From IMG/VR virus record IMGVR_UViG_3300021961_000570, positions 1 through 25,654 of that record: a stretch of 25,654 nucleotides of DNA. One strand, 5' to 3'. The notes below the pieces were generated by a model that ran no database searches, was not told the origin of the DNA, and was given only the letters and a program-made list of their open reading frames with translations. The first letter of the stretch is position 1. Every line of letters begins with the position of its first letter. The position numbers and the translations under genes were made by a program. The DNA is from a virus. This document shows positions 5,769 to 13,521 of this stretch, in pieces.

Positions 5769-6782
5769 TCATTCGTAAAGTCTAATATTATCACCCTTCT
5801 TAAGGTTCTCAGTAACGTATTGCTGAGAACCTTTTTTGTATGGCATAATATCATCTAGATCATTAAAGATTACATTGAGATATCTTGGTTTGAGAACGTA
5901 AATATTTCTCTTTGCTTCCTCTATATTCAACTCATATTCATAATTGGTGACTGCTCTAACAAAAGAAGTTGAAGGAACTAAAACAGAATAACCAAGACCA
6001 GCATCCCAGTATTCATAATAACGTGGATTGGTTGGACTGCTGTTTATTGAATTTTCTATAATTGTATAAATGACTTGTTCTTGACCTGATGTAGATACTG
6101 TTGGAAAAATGACATTAGGTATTTCTGGAAGTTCATAAGTAAAATAGTTTTCAGAAATTTCTGTAATTACGTGTTTTCCATTATATTCTATTTCCGAAAC
6201 TCCTTCGATTGTGACTTGATCTCCCACAGATGCAGGAATAGTATCGGCCATAAAAACACTTACTGTTTTACTTGGAGTGACACCACCATCCTGAGTAGCA
6301 GCAATCGTTGCAATTGTTGAGTTGATTGTTTCTATAAAGTTACCACTAGTCTTCCAAGTTGGAGAAATTCTCAAACCACCTTGAAGAACAGTAACTCCTA
6401 ATGAGTTTTTTATTTCTTCAGTTTCATAATGATGAATTCCACTATAAAGGTTGTCATAAGAACCATAACGATCTAACATTACCTTATCAAAAGTTCTTTG
6501 AGTCATCGGCCATTCTGATTGAATATTCAGAATGTTATTTGAAAGAAGAACAATCCAATCTAAAGTTGAATCGTTGTAAAATTTAGCAGCAACATTATCT
6601 GGTCTTTCGTCACCTATAATTGAATACTTCTCAAAGAATGCAAGATTACCAAAGATATCTTCACGAAGTTTTCCACGCTTGAATAGATTCTTGACAGGAA
6701 TATACTCAGAGATATATTTCTCTCCTGGATTTCTGGAAACGTATTCAAAGTTGGGAACTTGTCTGAAGTATGGTTTAGTCAT
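5769..6782 (-). CDS. 53: Baseplate wedge subunit gp53
   Basis: gp53 is the wedge component that joins neighbouring wedges in the T4 baseplate. The 337-aa product opens with a conserved gp53 block: YFRQVPNFEYVSR, then ISEYIPVKNLFKRGKL, then VAAKFYNDSTLDWIVLLSNN (residues 67-86). The end (VLKPRYLNVIFNDLDDIM, YVTENLKKGDNIRLYE) also fits. T4 gp53 is 196 aa. The extra length is a central insert of roughly 130 residues, Thr/Ser/Val-rich and beta-like (SVFMADTIPASVGDQVTIEG), probably a surface domain. Its stop codon directly abuts that of convergent gp32 (TGA/TCA), and it lies 1 base after gp48 in the same transcript. Confidence 0.88.
   Translation of the reverse strand: MTKPYFRQVPNFEYVSRNPGEKYISEYIPVKNLFKRGKLREDIFGNLAFFEKYSIIGDERPDNVAAKFYNDSTLDWIVLLSNNILNIQSEWPMTQRTFDKVMLDRYGSYDNLYSGIHHYETEEIKNSLGVTVLQGGLRISPTWKTSGNFIETINSTIATIAATQDGGVTPSKTVSVFMADTIPASVGDQVTIEGVSEIEYNGKHVITEISENYFTYELPEIPNVIFPTVSTSGQEQVIYTIIENSINSSPTNPRYYEYWDAGLGYSVLVPSTSFVRAVTNYEYELNIEEAKRNIYVLKPRYLNVIFNDLDDIMPYKKGSQQYVTENLKKGDNIRLYE
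5804..5837 (+). terminator. Rho-independent terminator after gp32
   Basis: GGTTCTCAG (5804-5812) pairs with CTGAGAACC (5823-5831) in a perfect 9-bp stem, extendable by three pairs, followed by six T residues (5832-5837). It acts on the plus strand only, because there is no matching A tract on the left side. The hairpin lies inside the last codons of the convergent gp53 gene. Confidence 0.88.
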
Positions 6783-6783
6783 A

Positions 6784-8253
6784 TTAGAAACCTATATCGT
6801 GAGGATAATCTTTATAATCAGTATCATAAATTGGAGTTAGTTCTTGGAACTGAAGAGATAATGTGTACGCAACCATAGTTCCATCTTCATAGGTTGCATA
6901 AGATCCAAGAGGAGTATAATCAACAGAACAATTTGTTAATGCACACGCTTTTTTATCATTATCTGGACTAATTAAATTCAATCCAGGATGTTTTGGTGTA
7001 TTTCCTTTACAGTATTGAATTGTAAAAACATAAGGTGCTCTTAAAAATAAACCAGTTTCCTTTCTAACAGCCATATGATACTTAAAATATTTTATAATTT
7101 TTTTAATATCATCTGCTTCTTTTTGACCTCTTGCAGACATTTTAAACTGAAATGAGAAAGGTCTTAATTGAGGACCTTGGAAAAGCAATTCAAGGTTTGG
7201 ATTGAGAATTACATTATCAGTTCTTGCAAGGACATTATTAATACTTGCTGCTTGTCCTGCAAGATATCTTTGAAACCTCCCCTGTTGATTTCTCATTTCT
7301 TGATTTACCTCTCTCATAAATCTTTGAAATTCATTTCCTAATTGACTGCCTGGAGTGTTCATAAATGTATTTGATTTTTCGTATAAAGCAGCATCAATTG
7401 CATTTACACTATCAGGGCCCCAATCAACAGAGTTTTGATCGCTGATAGGTGCTTGTATTGCTAAAAAAATAGGTCCTGCAACTGGTGTATAACTTCTTTC
7501 ACCAAAACTGAATTGTAATCCAGATCCACCACCACCTGTTCTTGAACTTATTTCACACGCTGTAAATTTTATTTTATCTTGATCATCCTTCATATCTTTT
7601 GGATATTTTACATAACTTCCAGTAGGGACACCTGATACGGATGCTGGATCTGTTACTTTAAGTTCTCCTCCTGTGCCTGTTCCAGTTTGATCTGGTCCTG
7701 GTAATTGAGGTGCTGGTGGTGGAGTTCCTCCTTGACCAGGTTGTTGAGGTGAAGTTGTCGCAGTGCTTTGTAATTTTGCTGCTAATTGTTTTGCTAATCC
7801 TGGTTCAGTTTTTACTGCAGTGTTAATCACAGAATTTTGAATTGCTTCATTTAAAACTCCGCCGCGAGTAGTTAGTGATTTTATTGCTTCTGGTCCTAAA
7901 ATGGGATCACCAACTTTTTTTCCTGGTGGTATTCTTCCTGCATCTGCATCTTCTTGAGTATAAGGATTGGGTGGATTACCAACACTAAATGTTTTTCCCC
8001 CATCGGATGTAGTTGCTACGCGAACAAATCCTCCTTGGTTGAAACCATCAGAACTTGTAGAAGAACCTGATGTCCAAGGATCACCATTACCTGCTCTTCC
8101 ACCAGGTTTTGCTGTATAAAATACAATAGTGGTAGGATTTATAACTCTTCCTGAAGAATCTTTTTCGTATGTTGTAACTGTTCTAAAAAATAATGGACCT
8201 CCTCCTGGTAATGATGGTCCTGTTTGATCACTATAAAGATATCTTGCACTCAT
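6784..8253 (-). CDS. 48: Baseplate tail-tube junction protein gp48
   Basis: gp48 sits on the baseplate hub and connects it to the tail tube. In this 489-aa protein, the conserved part is the C-terminal half: NPNLELLFQGPQLRPFSFQF followed by ADDIKKIIKYFKYHM, and VDYTPLGSYATYEDGTMVAY near the end, matching the tube-like fold of T4 gp48 (364 aa). The first 230 residues are Gly/Pro/Ser/Thr-rich and of low complexity, with poly-Pro and Gly-Gln stretches, so they are probably a flexible extension. A very strong Shine-Dalgarno (AGGAGGAG) precedes the ATG on the minus strand, and late-promoter elements lie 60-80 bases upstream. Confidence 0.82.
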   Translation of the reverse strand: MSARYLYSDQTGPSLPGGGPLFFRTVTTYEKDSSGRVINPTTIVFYTAKPGGRAGNGDPWTSGSSTSSDGFNQGGFVRVATTSDGGKTFSVGNPPNPYTQEDADAGRIPPGKKVGDPILGPEAIKSLTTRGGVLNEAIQNSVINTAVKTEPGLAKQLAAKLQSTATTSPQQPGQGGTPPPAPQLPGPDQTGTGTGGELKVTDPASVSGVPTGSYVKYPKDMKDDQDKIKFTACEISSRTGGGGSGLQFSFGERSYTPVAGPIFLAIQAPISDQNSVDWGPDSVNAIDAALYEKSNTFMNTPGSQLGNEFQRFMREVNQEMRNQQGRFQRYLAGQAASINNVLARTDNVILNPNLELLFQGPQLRPFSFQFKMSARGQKEADDIKKIIKYFKYHMAVRKETGLFLRAPYVFTIQYCKGNTPKHPGLNLISPDNDKKACALTNCSVDYTPLGSYATYEDGTMVAYTLSLQFQELTPIYDTDYKDYPHDIGF

Positions 8254-8312
8254 CAGAACTCCTCCTCATTTACAAGAGGATTAGTCATCTCAATTTTTTG
8301 TAGAGTATGAGA

Positions 8313-8337
8313 CATTTATAGGAGTTTTTTATTTATT
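8313..8337 (-). promoter_or_regulatory. Late promoter elements for gp48-gp53
   Basis: Read on the minus strand, TATAAATG (8320 to 8313) lies about 60 bases before the gp48 ATG, and AATAAATA (8337 to 8330) lies just before it, overlapping the stop codon of the 128-aa gene. Both resemble the T4/cyanophage late -10 element (N)ATAAATA. Which one is used cannot be told from sequence. Confidence 0.6.
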
Positions 8338-8715
8338 TAGACGGAATTTTGCATAAGGTATTGATAACATTTCATCAAGTTCGTCATACTTTACTACATG
8401 AAGTTTTCCTGCAACTTCTTCCCAAGTATATTGTCTACCTTCTCTCCAGTGAAAATTAATTGCTTTAAATCCCCATCTTTCTAATGAAGTGCAGGCAATC
8501 AATGGATGTTGATCATATTCAATTTCTGGTGTTTTAGGATTGTAAATGAATGTATAAAACTTTCCTGGTTCGGGATATAATACTTCTTCTTTAAGAGTAT
8601 CCATAATGATTAACATTAAGTCTTCTGGATCACTAGTTCCAGCATCAGCAATTTTCTTTTTGAGTTCTCTCATTCGTGGAGGAACATTAGCATACTGACC
8701 AAAACCTTGTGCCAT
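8329..8715 (-). CDS. Conserved phage protein of unknown function, 128 aa
   Basis: Unidentified. The 128-aa product has a helical N-terminus (MRELKKKIADAG, DLMLIIMDTLKEEV) and then a distinctive beta-like core: KFYTFIYNPKTPEIEYDQHP, then GFKAINFHWREGRQYTWEEV. The pattern (aromatic-Tyr-x-Pro-Lys-Thr, acidic-Tyr-Asp-x-His-Pro-Leu-Ile, Gly-Phe-x-x-Ile-Asn-x-His) reminds me of small proteins seen next to head-completion or end-protection genes in several large phages, but I cannot name it. Its start shares one base with the gp4 stop (TAATG-type junction). In T4, gp4 is followed directly by gp53, so this gene and gp48 occupy that gap here. A virion or assembly role is inferred from context. Confidence 0.75.
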   Translation of the reverse strand: MAQGFGQYANVPPRMRELKKKIADAGTSDPEDLMLIIMDTLKEEVLYPEPGKFYTFIYNPKTPEIEYDQHPLIACTSLERWGFKAINFHWREGRQYTWEEVAGKLHVVKYDELDEMLSIPYAKFRLNK

Positions 8716-9170
8716 TATCGTGAGTTAAAAAGTTCTTCTTCTGTGATGACTTTAAATTCTAACATTCTATCCGCACACCATTCTTGTGCTGCTTTCCACT
8801 TTGCTTGATTCACTGCATAAGTTCTACATTCGTGCAGATAAGATTTAGTCACTCTTGATTTTTGTTTTGGTGGAACCGTTTGTTTCTTTGGTTTCACTTC
8901 AATTACATAAGTTTTAATTTTACCGGATGACTCTTGGACTTTAATTAAGTAGTCTGGAAAATATCGATGTACTCTACCATCCACAGGAGACACATAAGAA
9001 ATACAAAATTCTTCAGATGCCCAAGAAACAATACTTGGATTATGGTCACAGTAATAACAAAACTTGCGCTCCCAACTACTTCTACAAATTATATTATTTG
9101 CATCACCTTTATACTTTTCTGGATAAGATGGTTTATAGATACTTTTAATGCTTTCTGCCATTTCCAGCAT
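8715..9170 (-). CDS. 4: Head completion protein gp4 (PD-(D/E)XK nuclease fold)
   Basis: gp4 (also called gp50/65) completes T4 heads after DNA packaging. The 151-aa product matches it strongly: NNIICRSSWERKFCYYCDHN, then SWASEEFCISYVSPVDGRVH, then FPDYLIKV and YVIEVKPKKQ. The Pro-Asp (72-73) and Glu-x-Lys (91-93) give a TnsA/PD-(D/E)XK-like nuclease core, with Glu34 in WERKF as a further conserved acid. All expected acids are present. The start may be ATG 9170 or the internal ATG at 9161 (MAESIK). Neither has a good ribosome site; 9161 better matches the usual gp4 start. A late promoter lies about 20 bases upstream. Confidence 0.9.
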   Translation of the reverse strand: MLEMAESIKSIYKPSYPEKYKGDANNIICRSSWERKFCYYCDHNPSIVSWASEEFCISYVSPVDGRVHRYFPDYLIKVQESSGKIKTYVIEVKPKKQTVPPKQKSRVTKSYLHECRTYAVNQAKWKAAQEWCADRMLEFKVITEEELFNSR

Positions 9171-9190
9171 ACATAATATATTAGTAAAAG

Positions 9191-9198
9191 TATTTATA
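9191..9198 (-). promoter_or_regulatory. T4-type late promoter for gp4
   Basis: TATAAATA on the minus strand is a perfect late -10 element. It lies in the 55-base gap between the divergent gp4 and gp54-like genes, with a predicted leader of only about 15-23 bases to the gp4 start. No comparable element reads toward the plus-strand gene at 9226. Confidence 0.75.
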
Positions 9199-9225
9199 GG
9201 TGACTAACTATTACGCAAAAATAAA

Positions 9226-10272
9226 ATGGCAGAAACTGGACAAACTCGCACTACAGACGCAAACGGTAATACGGTAGTCACCTCAAGTGAAGGTCTTTCA
9301 TATACTATTATTAATAATGGACCAGCTCCTGGAGTTCCACTTCAATCAACTACAACAACATCAGGAACTGGAACAAGTCCTGGTAATGGATCTCCATCTT
9401 CGAGTGCATCAGGTCAGTCAGGCCCTCCGCCAAAAAATTACAGTGCAGCAATTGATTTAAAATCAAGAATACTTCAACCAGCACTTACATCTCATTATCA
9501 AGTTTGGATTAGTGTAGAAAAATTTAGAAATTTTCCAAGTCTATTTGACGGCACTTTATATGATTTTATGAGCAAATTAGATTCAAGACTTCCAGGATCA
9601 AGTGAACTTTTGTTAATAAGTTGCTCTGAAGCGTCTTTACCTGGATCATCATTAACCACTCAAGAACTAAATGATGATTACACCGGAATTACGCAAAGAC
9701 ATGCATATAGGAGATTATATGATGATCGTATAGATTTTACTTTTTATGTAAATCAAACATATGATCAGATCAGATTTTTTGAAAGGTGGATACAGTTTAT
9801 ATCTGGCGAACAAATATCAACAAATCAAGAAACTCATTTTGTTAGATTTAAATTTCCTGAGACTTACAAAACAACTATTTTTATTGACAAATTTGAAAGA
9901 AATGCACAACCAAGAATAGGAAAAAATATTGAAACTAATGGACCTCATACTGGAGCAAAGTTATCATATGAGTTTATTAATGCGTTTCCAATTTCTATAA
10001 ATTCAATGCCAATTTCTTATGATAGTTCGCAACTACTTAAGTGTACTGTTTCGTTTAGTTATGATCGATATCTTATGAAGAACACAAGCGTAATTACTTC
10101 AACTACTTCTGAGCCATCGGTGCCACTTCCAACACCAGGAATTCCACAAAATCCTCAATTTGTAACTGATGCCACCGGTCAGTTTGGACAGACTGCACTT
10201 AGTTTAAATCAAAATCTTCTAGGAACAAGTCCAGGACAAATTAATCCTGGTAGTGGTGGACTTGTTTCATAA
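9226..10272 (+). CDS. 54: Baseplate tail-tube initiator gp54-like
   Basis: gp54 primes polymerisation of the tail tube in T4. In this 348-aa protein, the first ~75 residues are a low-complexity Ser/Thr/Gly/Pro region. The core follows: HAYRRLYDDRIDFTFYVNQT, FFERWIQFISG, TTIFIDKFERN and INAFPISINSMPISYDSSQL with a final CTVSFSYDRYL. That last pattern (Pro-Ile-Ser at a strand end, then Thr-Phe/Val-Ser-Phe-x-Tyr) is the tube-protein-like ending shared by gp54 and gp19. T4 gp54 is 320 aa. Assignment to gp54 rather than another tube paralogue is favoured by the adjacent gp48 and gp26. No clear Shine-Dalgarno is seen. Confidence 0.7.
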   Translation: MAETGQTRTTDANGNTVVTSSEGLSYTIINNGPAPGVPLQSTTTTSGTGTSPGNGSPSSSASGQSGPPPKNYSAAIDLKSRILQPALTSHYQVWISVEKFRNFPSLFDGTLYDFMSKLDSRLPGSSELLLISCSEASLPGSSLTTQELNDDYTGITQRHAYRRLYDDRIDFTFYVNQTYDQIRFFERWIQFISGEQISTNQETHFVRFKFPETYKTTIFIDKFERNAQPRIGKNIETNGPHTGAKLSYEFINAFPISINSMPISYDSSQLLKCTVSFSYDRYLMKNTSVITSTTSEPSVPLPTPGIPQNPQFVTDATGQFGQTALSLNQNLLGTSPGQINPGSGGLVS

Positions 10273-10276
10273 GCAG

Positions 10277-10284
10277 AATAAATA
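10277..10284 (+). promoter_or_regulatory. Late promoter for gp26 and downstream tail genes
   Basis: AATAAATA matches the late element NATAAATA and lies in the short gap between the gp54-like gene and gp26, 27 bases before the gp26 ATG. TAGGA at 10303-10307 supplies a ribosome site at a suitable distance. Confidence 0.6.
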
Positions 10285-10311
10285 ATCATACTGAAGTTTC
10301 TATAGGACATT

Positions 10312-11031
10312 ATGCCTTTACCTAAGATTTCTACACCAACTTATGAACTTGAGTTGCCTTCAACTGGACAAAAAATTAAGTACAGACCTTTTCTTGTAAA
10401 AGAAGAAAAACTGTTAGTAATTGCATTAGAATCTGAGGATACAAAACAGATTACAAATGCAATTAAGACTGTAATTAAAAACTGTATTGAAACCAAGGGA
10501 GTAAAAGTAGAAGCACTTCCTACGTTTGATATTGAGTATCTTTTCTTGAACATTCGTGGAAAGTCTGTTGGGGAGGAAATTGAGGTTAATATCATTTGCC
10601 CCGATGATGGCGAAACACAAGTTCCTGTAAAAATTAGCGTAGATGATATTCAAGTTCAGAAGAATCCAGATCATAATAAACAAATTAAACTTGATGATTC
10701 TATTATGATGGAAATGAAGTATCCATCATTGGATCAATTTATTAAGAGTAATTTTGATCTTTCCTCAGATAGTACGATGGATCAATCATTTGAATTAATT
10801 TCTTCTTGTATTGATAAGATTTACACTGAAGATGAAGTTTGGTCTACCTCAGATGTAACCAAGAAAGAACTTATGGAGTTCTTGGACCAAATGAACTCTA
10901 CTCAATTTAAAGAAATTGAAAAGTTCTTTGAGACAATGCCTAAACTTTCTCATACTATTAAAGTTACAAATCCAAATACTGAAGTTGAAAATGAGGTCGT
11001 ATTGGAGGGACTCTCAAGTTTTTTCGCATAG
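10312..11031 (+). CDS. 26: Baseplate hub assembly protein gp26
   Basis: gp26 is needed for baseplate hub assembly in T4. The 239-aa product shows the family pattern: MPLPKISTPTYELELPSTGQ, then IKYRPFLVKEEKLLVIALES, then IKNCIETKGVKVEALPTFDI and EYLFLNIRGKSVGE. The N-terminal half (residues 1-120) is the conserved domain. Its CPDDGE stretch has a single Cys, so the zinc ribbon seen in some relatives is not evident. The C-terminal part is helical. T4 gp26 is 208 aa. gp51 follows directly, the same order as in T4. Confidence 0.9.
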   Translation: MPLPKISTPTYELELPSTGQKIKYRPFLVKEEKLLVIALESEDTKQITNAIKTVIKNCIETKGVKVEALPTFDIEYLFLNIRGKSVGEEIEVNIICPDDGETQVPVKISVDDIQVQKNPDHNKQIKLDDSIMMEMKYPSLDQFIKSNFDLSSDSTMDQSFELISSCIDKIYTEDEVWSTSDVTKKELMEFLDQMNSTQFKEIEKFFETMPKLSHTIKVTNPNTEVENEVVLEGLSSFFA

Positions 11032-11042
11032 GAATGAGTCAT

Positions 11043-11210
11043 ATGGACCTGGAGAGTTACTTCAGGTTAAACTTTTCCTTGATGCAGTATCATAAATATT
11101 CATTAACAGAGATTGAAAATATGATGCCCTGGGAGAGGGACATTTATGTGATCTTATTGAAACAGCATCTGGAAGAAGAAGAACTCAAACAACAACAGCA
11201 GCAGCGATAA
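11043..11210 (+). CDS. 51: Baseplate hub assembly protein gp51
   Basis: A 55-aa protein, MDLESYFRLNFSLMQYHKYS continuing to ENMMPWERDIYVILLKQHLE and ending in a Glu/Gln-rich tail with five Gln codons. It fits the short C-terminal cytosolic segment translated after gp26, which in T4-type phages is gp51, a factor for hub assembly that is not in the final virion. The 'tight Met-Pro-Trp-Glu-Arg' block is typical. An in-frame ATG at 11034 would add three residues. 11043 is preferred because AGGA (11030-11033) is then 9 bases upstream. The next gene starts on the base after its stop. Confidence 0.8.
   Translation: MDLESYFRLNFSLMQYHKYSLTEIENMMPWERDIYVILLKQHLEEEELKQQQQQR
11091..11098 (+). promoter_or_regulatory. 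Possible internal late promoter in gp51
   Basis: CATAAATA fits NATAAATA and lies inside gp51 (codons for His-Lys-Tyr), 113 bases before the first tape-measure-like gene. It could boost the large genes downstream, but coding constraint alone could produce it. Confidence 0.3.
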
Positions 11211-13517
11211 ATGAGATCAGTATCCGAAAAAATCGATGAAAGAATTTTAAGGCTACTGGGTCTTGAGGATGTTTTTGACCTTGATTATGATACTTATTTA
11301 ACTCTTCTTAAGGAAGCAATTGTTACCGGGTCAAAAAAGTTACCTCAAGAAGAACTGGCATTACTTGCTAATGAAAGAAAAAGAGTAAGAGGAAAGAAAG
11401 GTAGATTCAGTCCAAAGAAAGAAAAAATAACTGCAGGTAAAGTTGCGACAACAAAGTTTCTAAAACCAGCAAAGAAAACACTAGCACTTCCACCTTCACA
11501 GATTAATGCGGAACAAGGAGGTGTTGGTGGATTTGTTGGAATTAAAAAAACTTTAGATTCTATCTTAAGTACTTTAGGATCTAAGTTTAAGTTTGATCAG
11601 AAGCAAGCAGACCAAGATAGAAAAGAAAAAGAAACAGAAAAAAGAGGAAAAAGAGAAGCATCATTAGAGGGATTTAAAAAAGGAGTTGCTGGAATTGTAG
11701 CAACGACTAAAAAAATGCTTGATCCTTTTCAAGCAATTATTGATCGTATTTGGAAATTTATATTCTTTACTTTACTTGGTAGAGCATTCACTAAGTTTAT
11801 GGAGTGGATGGGTGATAAGGGAAATCAAGAAAAGTTTAATTCCTTCATAGAATTTTTAACTGATCATTGGCCTGCTCTTGCTGGCCTTTATGTTTTATTT
11901 GGAACTAGTTTTGGAAAATTAGTTCGTGGATTATTGAAAGGTGCAACAAGAATGATCGTTGCTCTTGTTGCAAATGCTGGTAAAATAAAGAATTTTATAA
12001 CAAAACATAAAAAGCTTGCATTTTTGGGTCTTGCTATAGCTCCACTTGCTACCAGAGAACTTGGAAATTTATTAGGAGAGAATAAAGAAACTCCAGAATC
12101 AGGTTTAATACCAACGAAGAATCCAGATTTAGATCAAGCAAAACAAGACGCAGACAAAGCTGCAAATACTAAAGTTCCAACATTAAATTTTGGTGGGATG
12201 GTTCCTAAGTTTAATGTTGGTGGAATACTTCCGTCATTTGCAATGGGAGGAATGGATTTTTCTGGCGGTGTTCCTATTACTGGAGCAGGTCAGGATGATA
12301 CTCTAATTGCAGCAAAAACTGGTGAAGCAATTCTGACTGAAAAAGATCAAGCAGATTTAAGTCAGAGATATGTAGATAGAAACACTGGACAACCTTTGAA
12401 TGTTCCTCAATATCTTGCGGGAAGAAAACCTGGTTCTGTAAACTTAGGAAACTTAAGATTTCCTGGATTTGGTGGTGGATTTTTTAATGGTGGAATGATT
12501 CCAAAGTTTAATAATGGTGGAATAGTTGGTGGAGTAATGAACCTCCTCTCCAAACCTAAAGGTCTTAGTGTTAAAGGAGTTCAAGCAGGATTCACTGGTA
12601 TGGCGAAGGAAGGTTTTGAATCCATTATGGGTGGTGCTGGATTTAGAAATCCAATCAAACCTTCTTTAGTTGGTAAAGGATCTCGTCCGATTTTGGGTCA
12701 TGGTGCGTATTCCGCACCGACTGCTGCTGGTGCTAGTAGATATGTAAAACCTGGTGGTGGAATTGTTAAAACAATAGTTCCTGGCGGCGCAAGGGGAATT
12801 AATTTTATAGAACCACAATCTGTTGTAAGTCCATCTACCTTTGATAAAGGAAAGGCACTAGCAGACAAGTTGCTTTCTGGTAGATATGCTAATAGTTCTC
12901 TTGCCAATAGACTTCGCTCTCAATTATTGAGTGGAGCAGCACAGAGGACTGGAATGGGATTGGGAAGAACGCTTTCTCGTGGTGCTGGATTATTAAATGC
13001 TCCTGTTATTAGTGATATGTTGTTTCCGGAGGGAACAACTGCGTATGATCAACTTAGTGGTCCAAATGCATACTATAATGCAGCTGGTTACAGAGGTTCT
13101 AAACCGATGCAGCGTATGGGGGGTGGATTGATTAAAGAAAACACTGGAATGAATGTTCCTGGCGCAACAGCAGATAGACAACACATTCTTGCCCAACCAG
13201 GCGAATACGTTCTTCCAGTTGACACTGTAAATCGCCTTGGAACTTCTTTAATTGATAAATTAGTTGCCATGACTGATAGTAATTCTAATCCATATTTGGG
13301 AAGAGGGACTGTAAGAAGACCACAAATTACTCCATACAATTCTTTTGGTTCTAATGGTGGTGGTATGATGACTCTTCCACCAATCACACAATCAGCATCA
13401 GGAGGAAGAGCAAGGTCTGCTGGTCTTGGTGGTGGTTCTGAAGTTCCTGAGTTTTCTGCAACTGCTCCTGGTAATGAAAGAGCAATGAATGCAAGTATCT
13501 ACGGATTGGTAGGATAA
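11211..13517 (+). CDS. Tape-measure-like virion protein A, 768 aa
   Basis: A large structural protein of uncertain name. Order: a charged N-terminus (1-100), a Lys/Glu-rich coil (about 125-160), a hydrophobic segment IDRIWKFIFFTLLGRAFTKF (about 177-196), more hydrophobic helices (AGLYVLFGTSF, KLAFLGLAIAPLATRELGNL), then a long Gly-rich part. It twice carries a motif usual in tail tape-measure C-termini: GAGQDDTLIAAKTGEAILTE (about 357) and ADRQHILAQPGEYVLPVDTV (about 655), each preceded by Gly-Gly-Phe/Met repeats (GGMVPKFNVGG). Position between gp51 and gp27 is where T4 keeps gp27-28-29, and gp29 is the T4 tape measure. The hydrophobic segment matches the next gene (RFIFFTALGWALPKI), so the two are probably paralogues. 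Role as gp29 replacement is inference. Confidence 0.68.
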   Translation: MRSVSEKIDERILRLLGLEDVFDLDYDTYLTLLKEAIVTGSKKLPQEELALLANERKRVRGKKGRFSPKKEKITAGKVATTKFLKPAKKTLALPPSQINAEQGGVGGFVGIKKTLDSILSTLGSKFKFDQKQADQDRKEKETEKRGKREASLEGFKKGVAGIVATTKKMLDPFQAIIDRIWKFIFFTLLGRAFTKFMEWMGDKGNQEKFNSFIEFLTDHWPALAGLYVLFGTSFGKLVRGLLKGATRMIVALVANAGKIKNFITKHKKLAFLGLAIAPLATRELGNLLGENKETPESGLIPTKNPDLDQAKQDADKAANTKVPTLNFGGMVPKFNVGGILPSFAMGGMDFSGGVPITGAGQDDTLIAAKTGEAILTEKDQADLSQRYVDRNTGQPLNVPQYLAGRKPGSVNLGNLRFPGFGGGFFNGGMIPKFNNGGIVGGVMNLLSKPKGLSVKGVQAGFTGMAKEGFESIMGGAGFRNPIKPSLVGKGSRPILGHGAYSAPTAAGASRYVKPGGGIVKTIVPGGARGINFIEPQSVVSPSTFDKGKALADKLLSGRYANSSLANRLRSQLLSGAAQRTGMGLGRTLSRGAGLLNAPVISDMLFPEGTTAYDQLSGPNAYYNAAGYRGSKPMQRMGGGLIKENTGMNVPGATADRQHILAQPGEYVLPVDTVNRLGTSLIDKLVAMTDSNSNPYLGRGTVRRPQITPYNSFGSNGGGMMTLPPITQSASGGRARSAGLGGGSEVPEFSATAPGNERAMNASIYGLVG

Positions 13518-13521
13518 TCAA

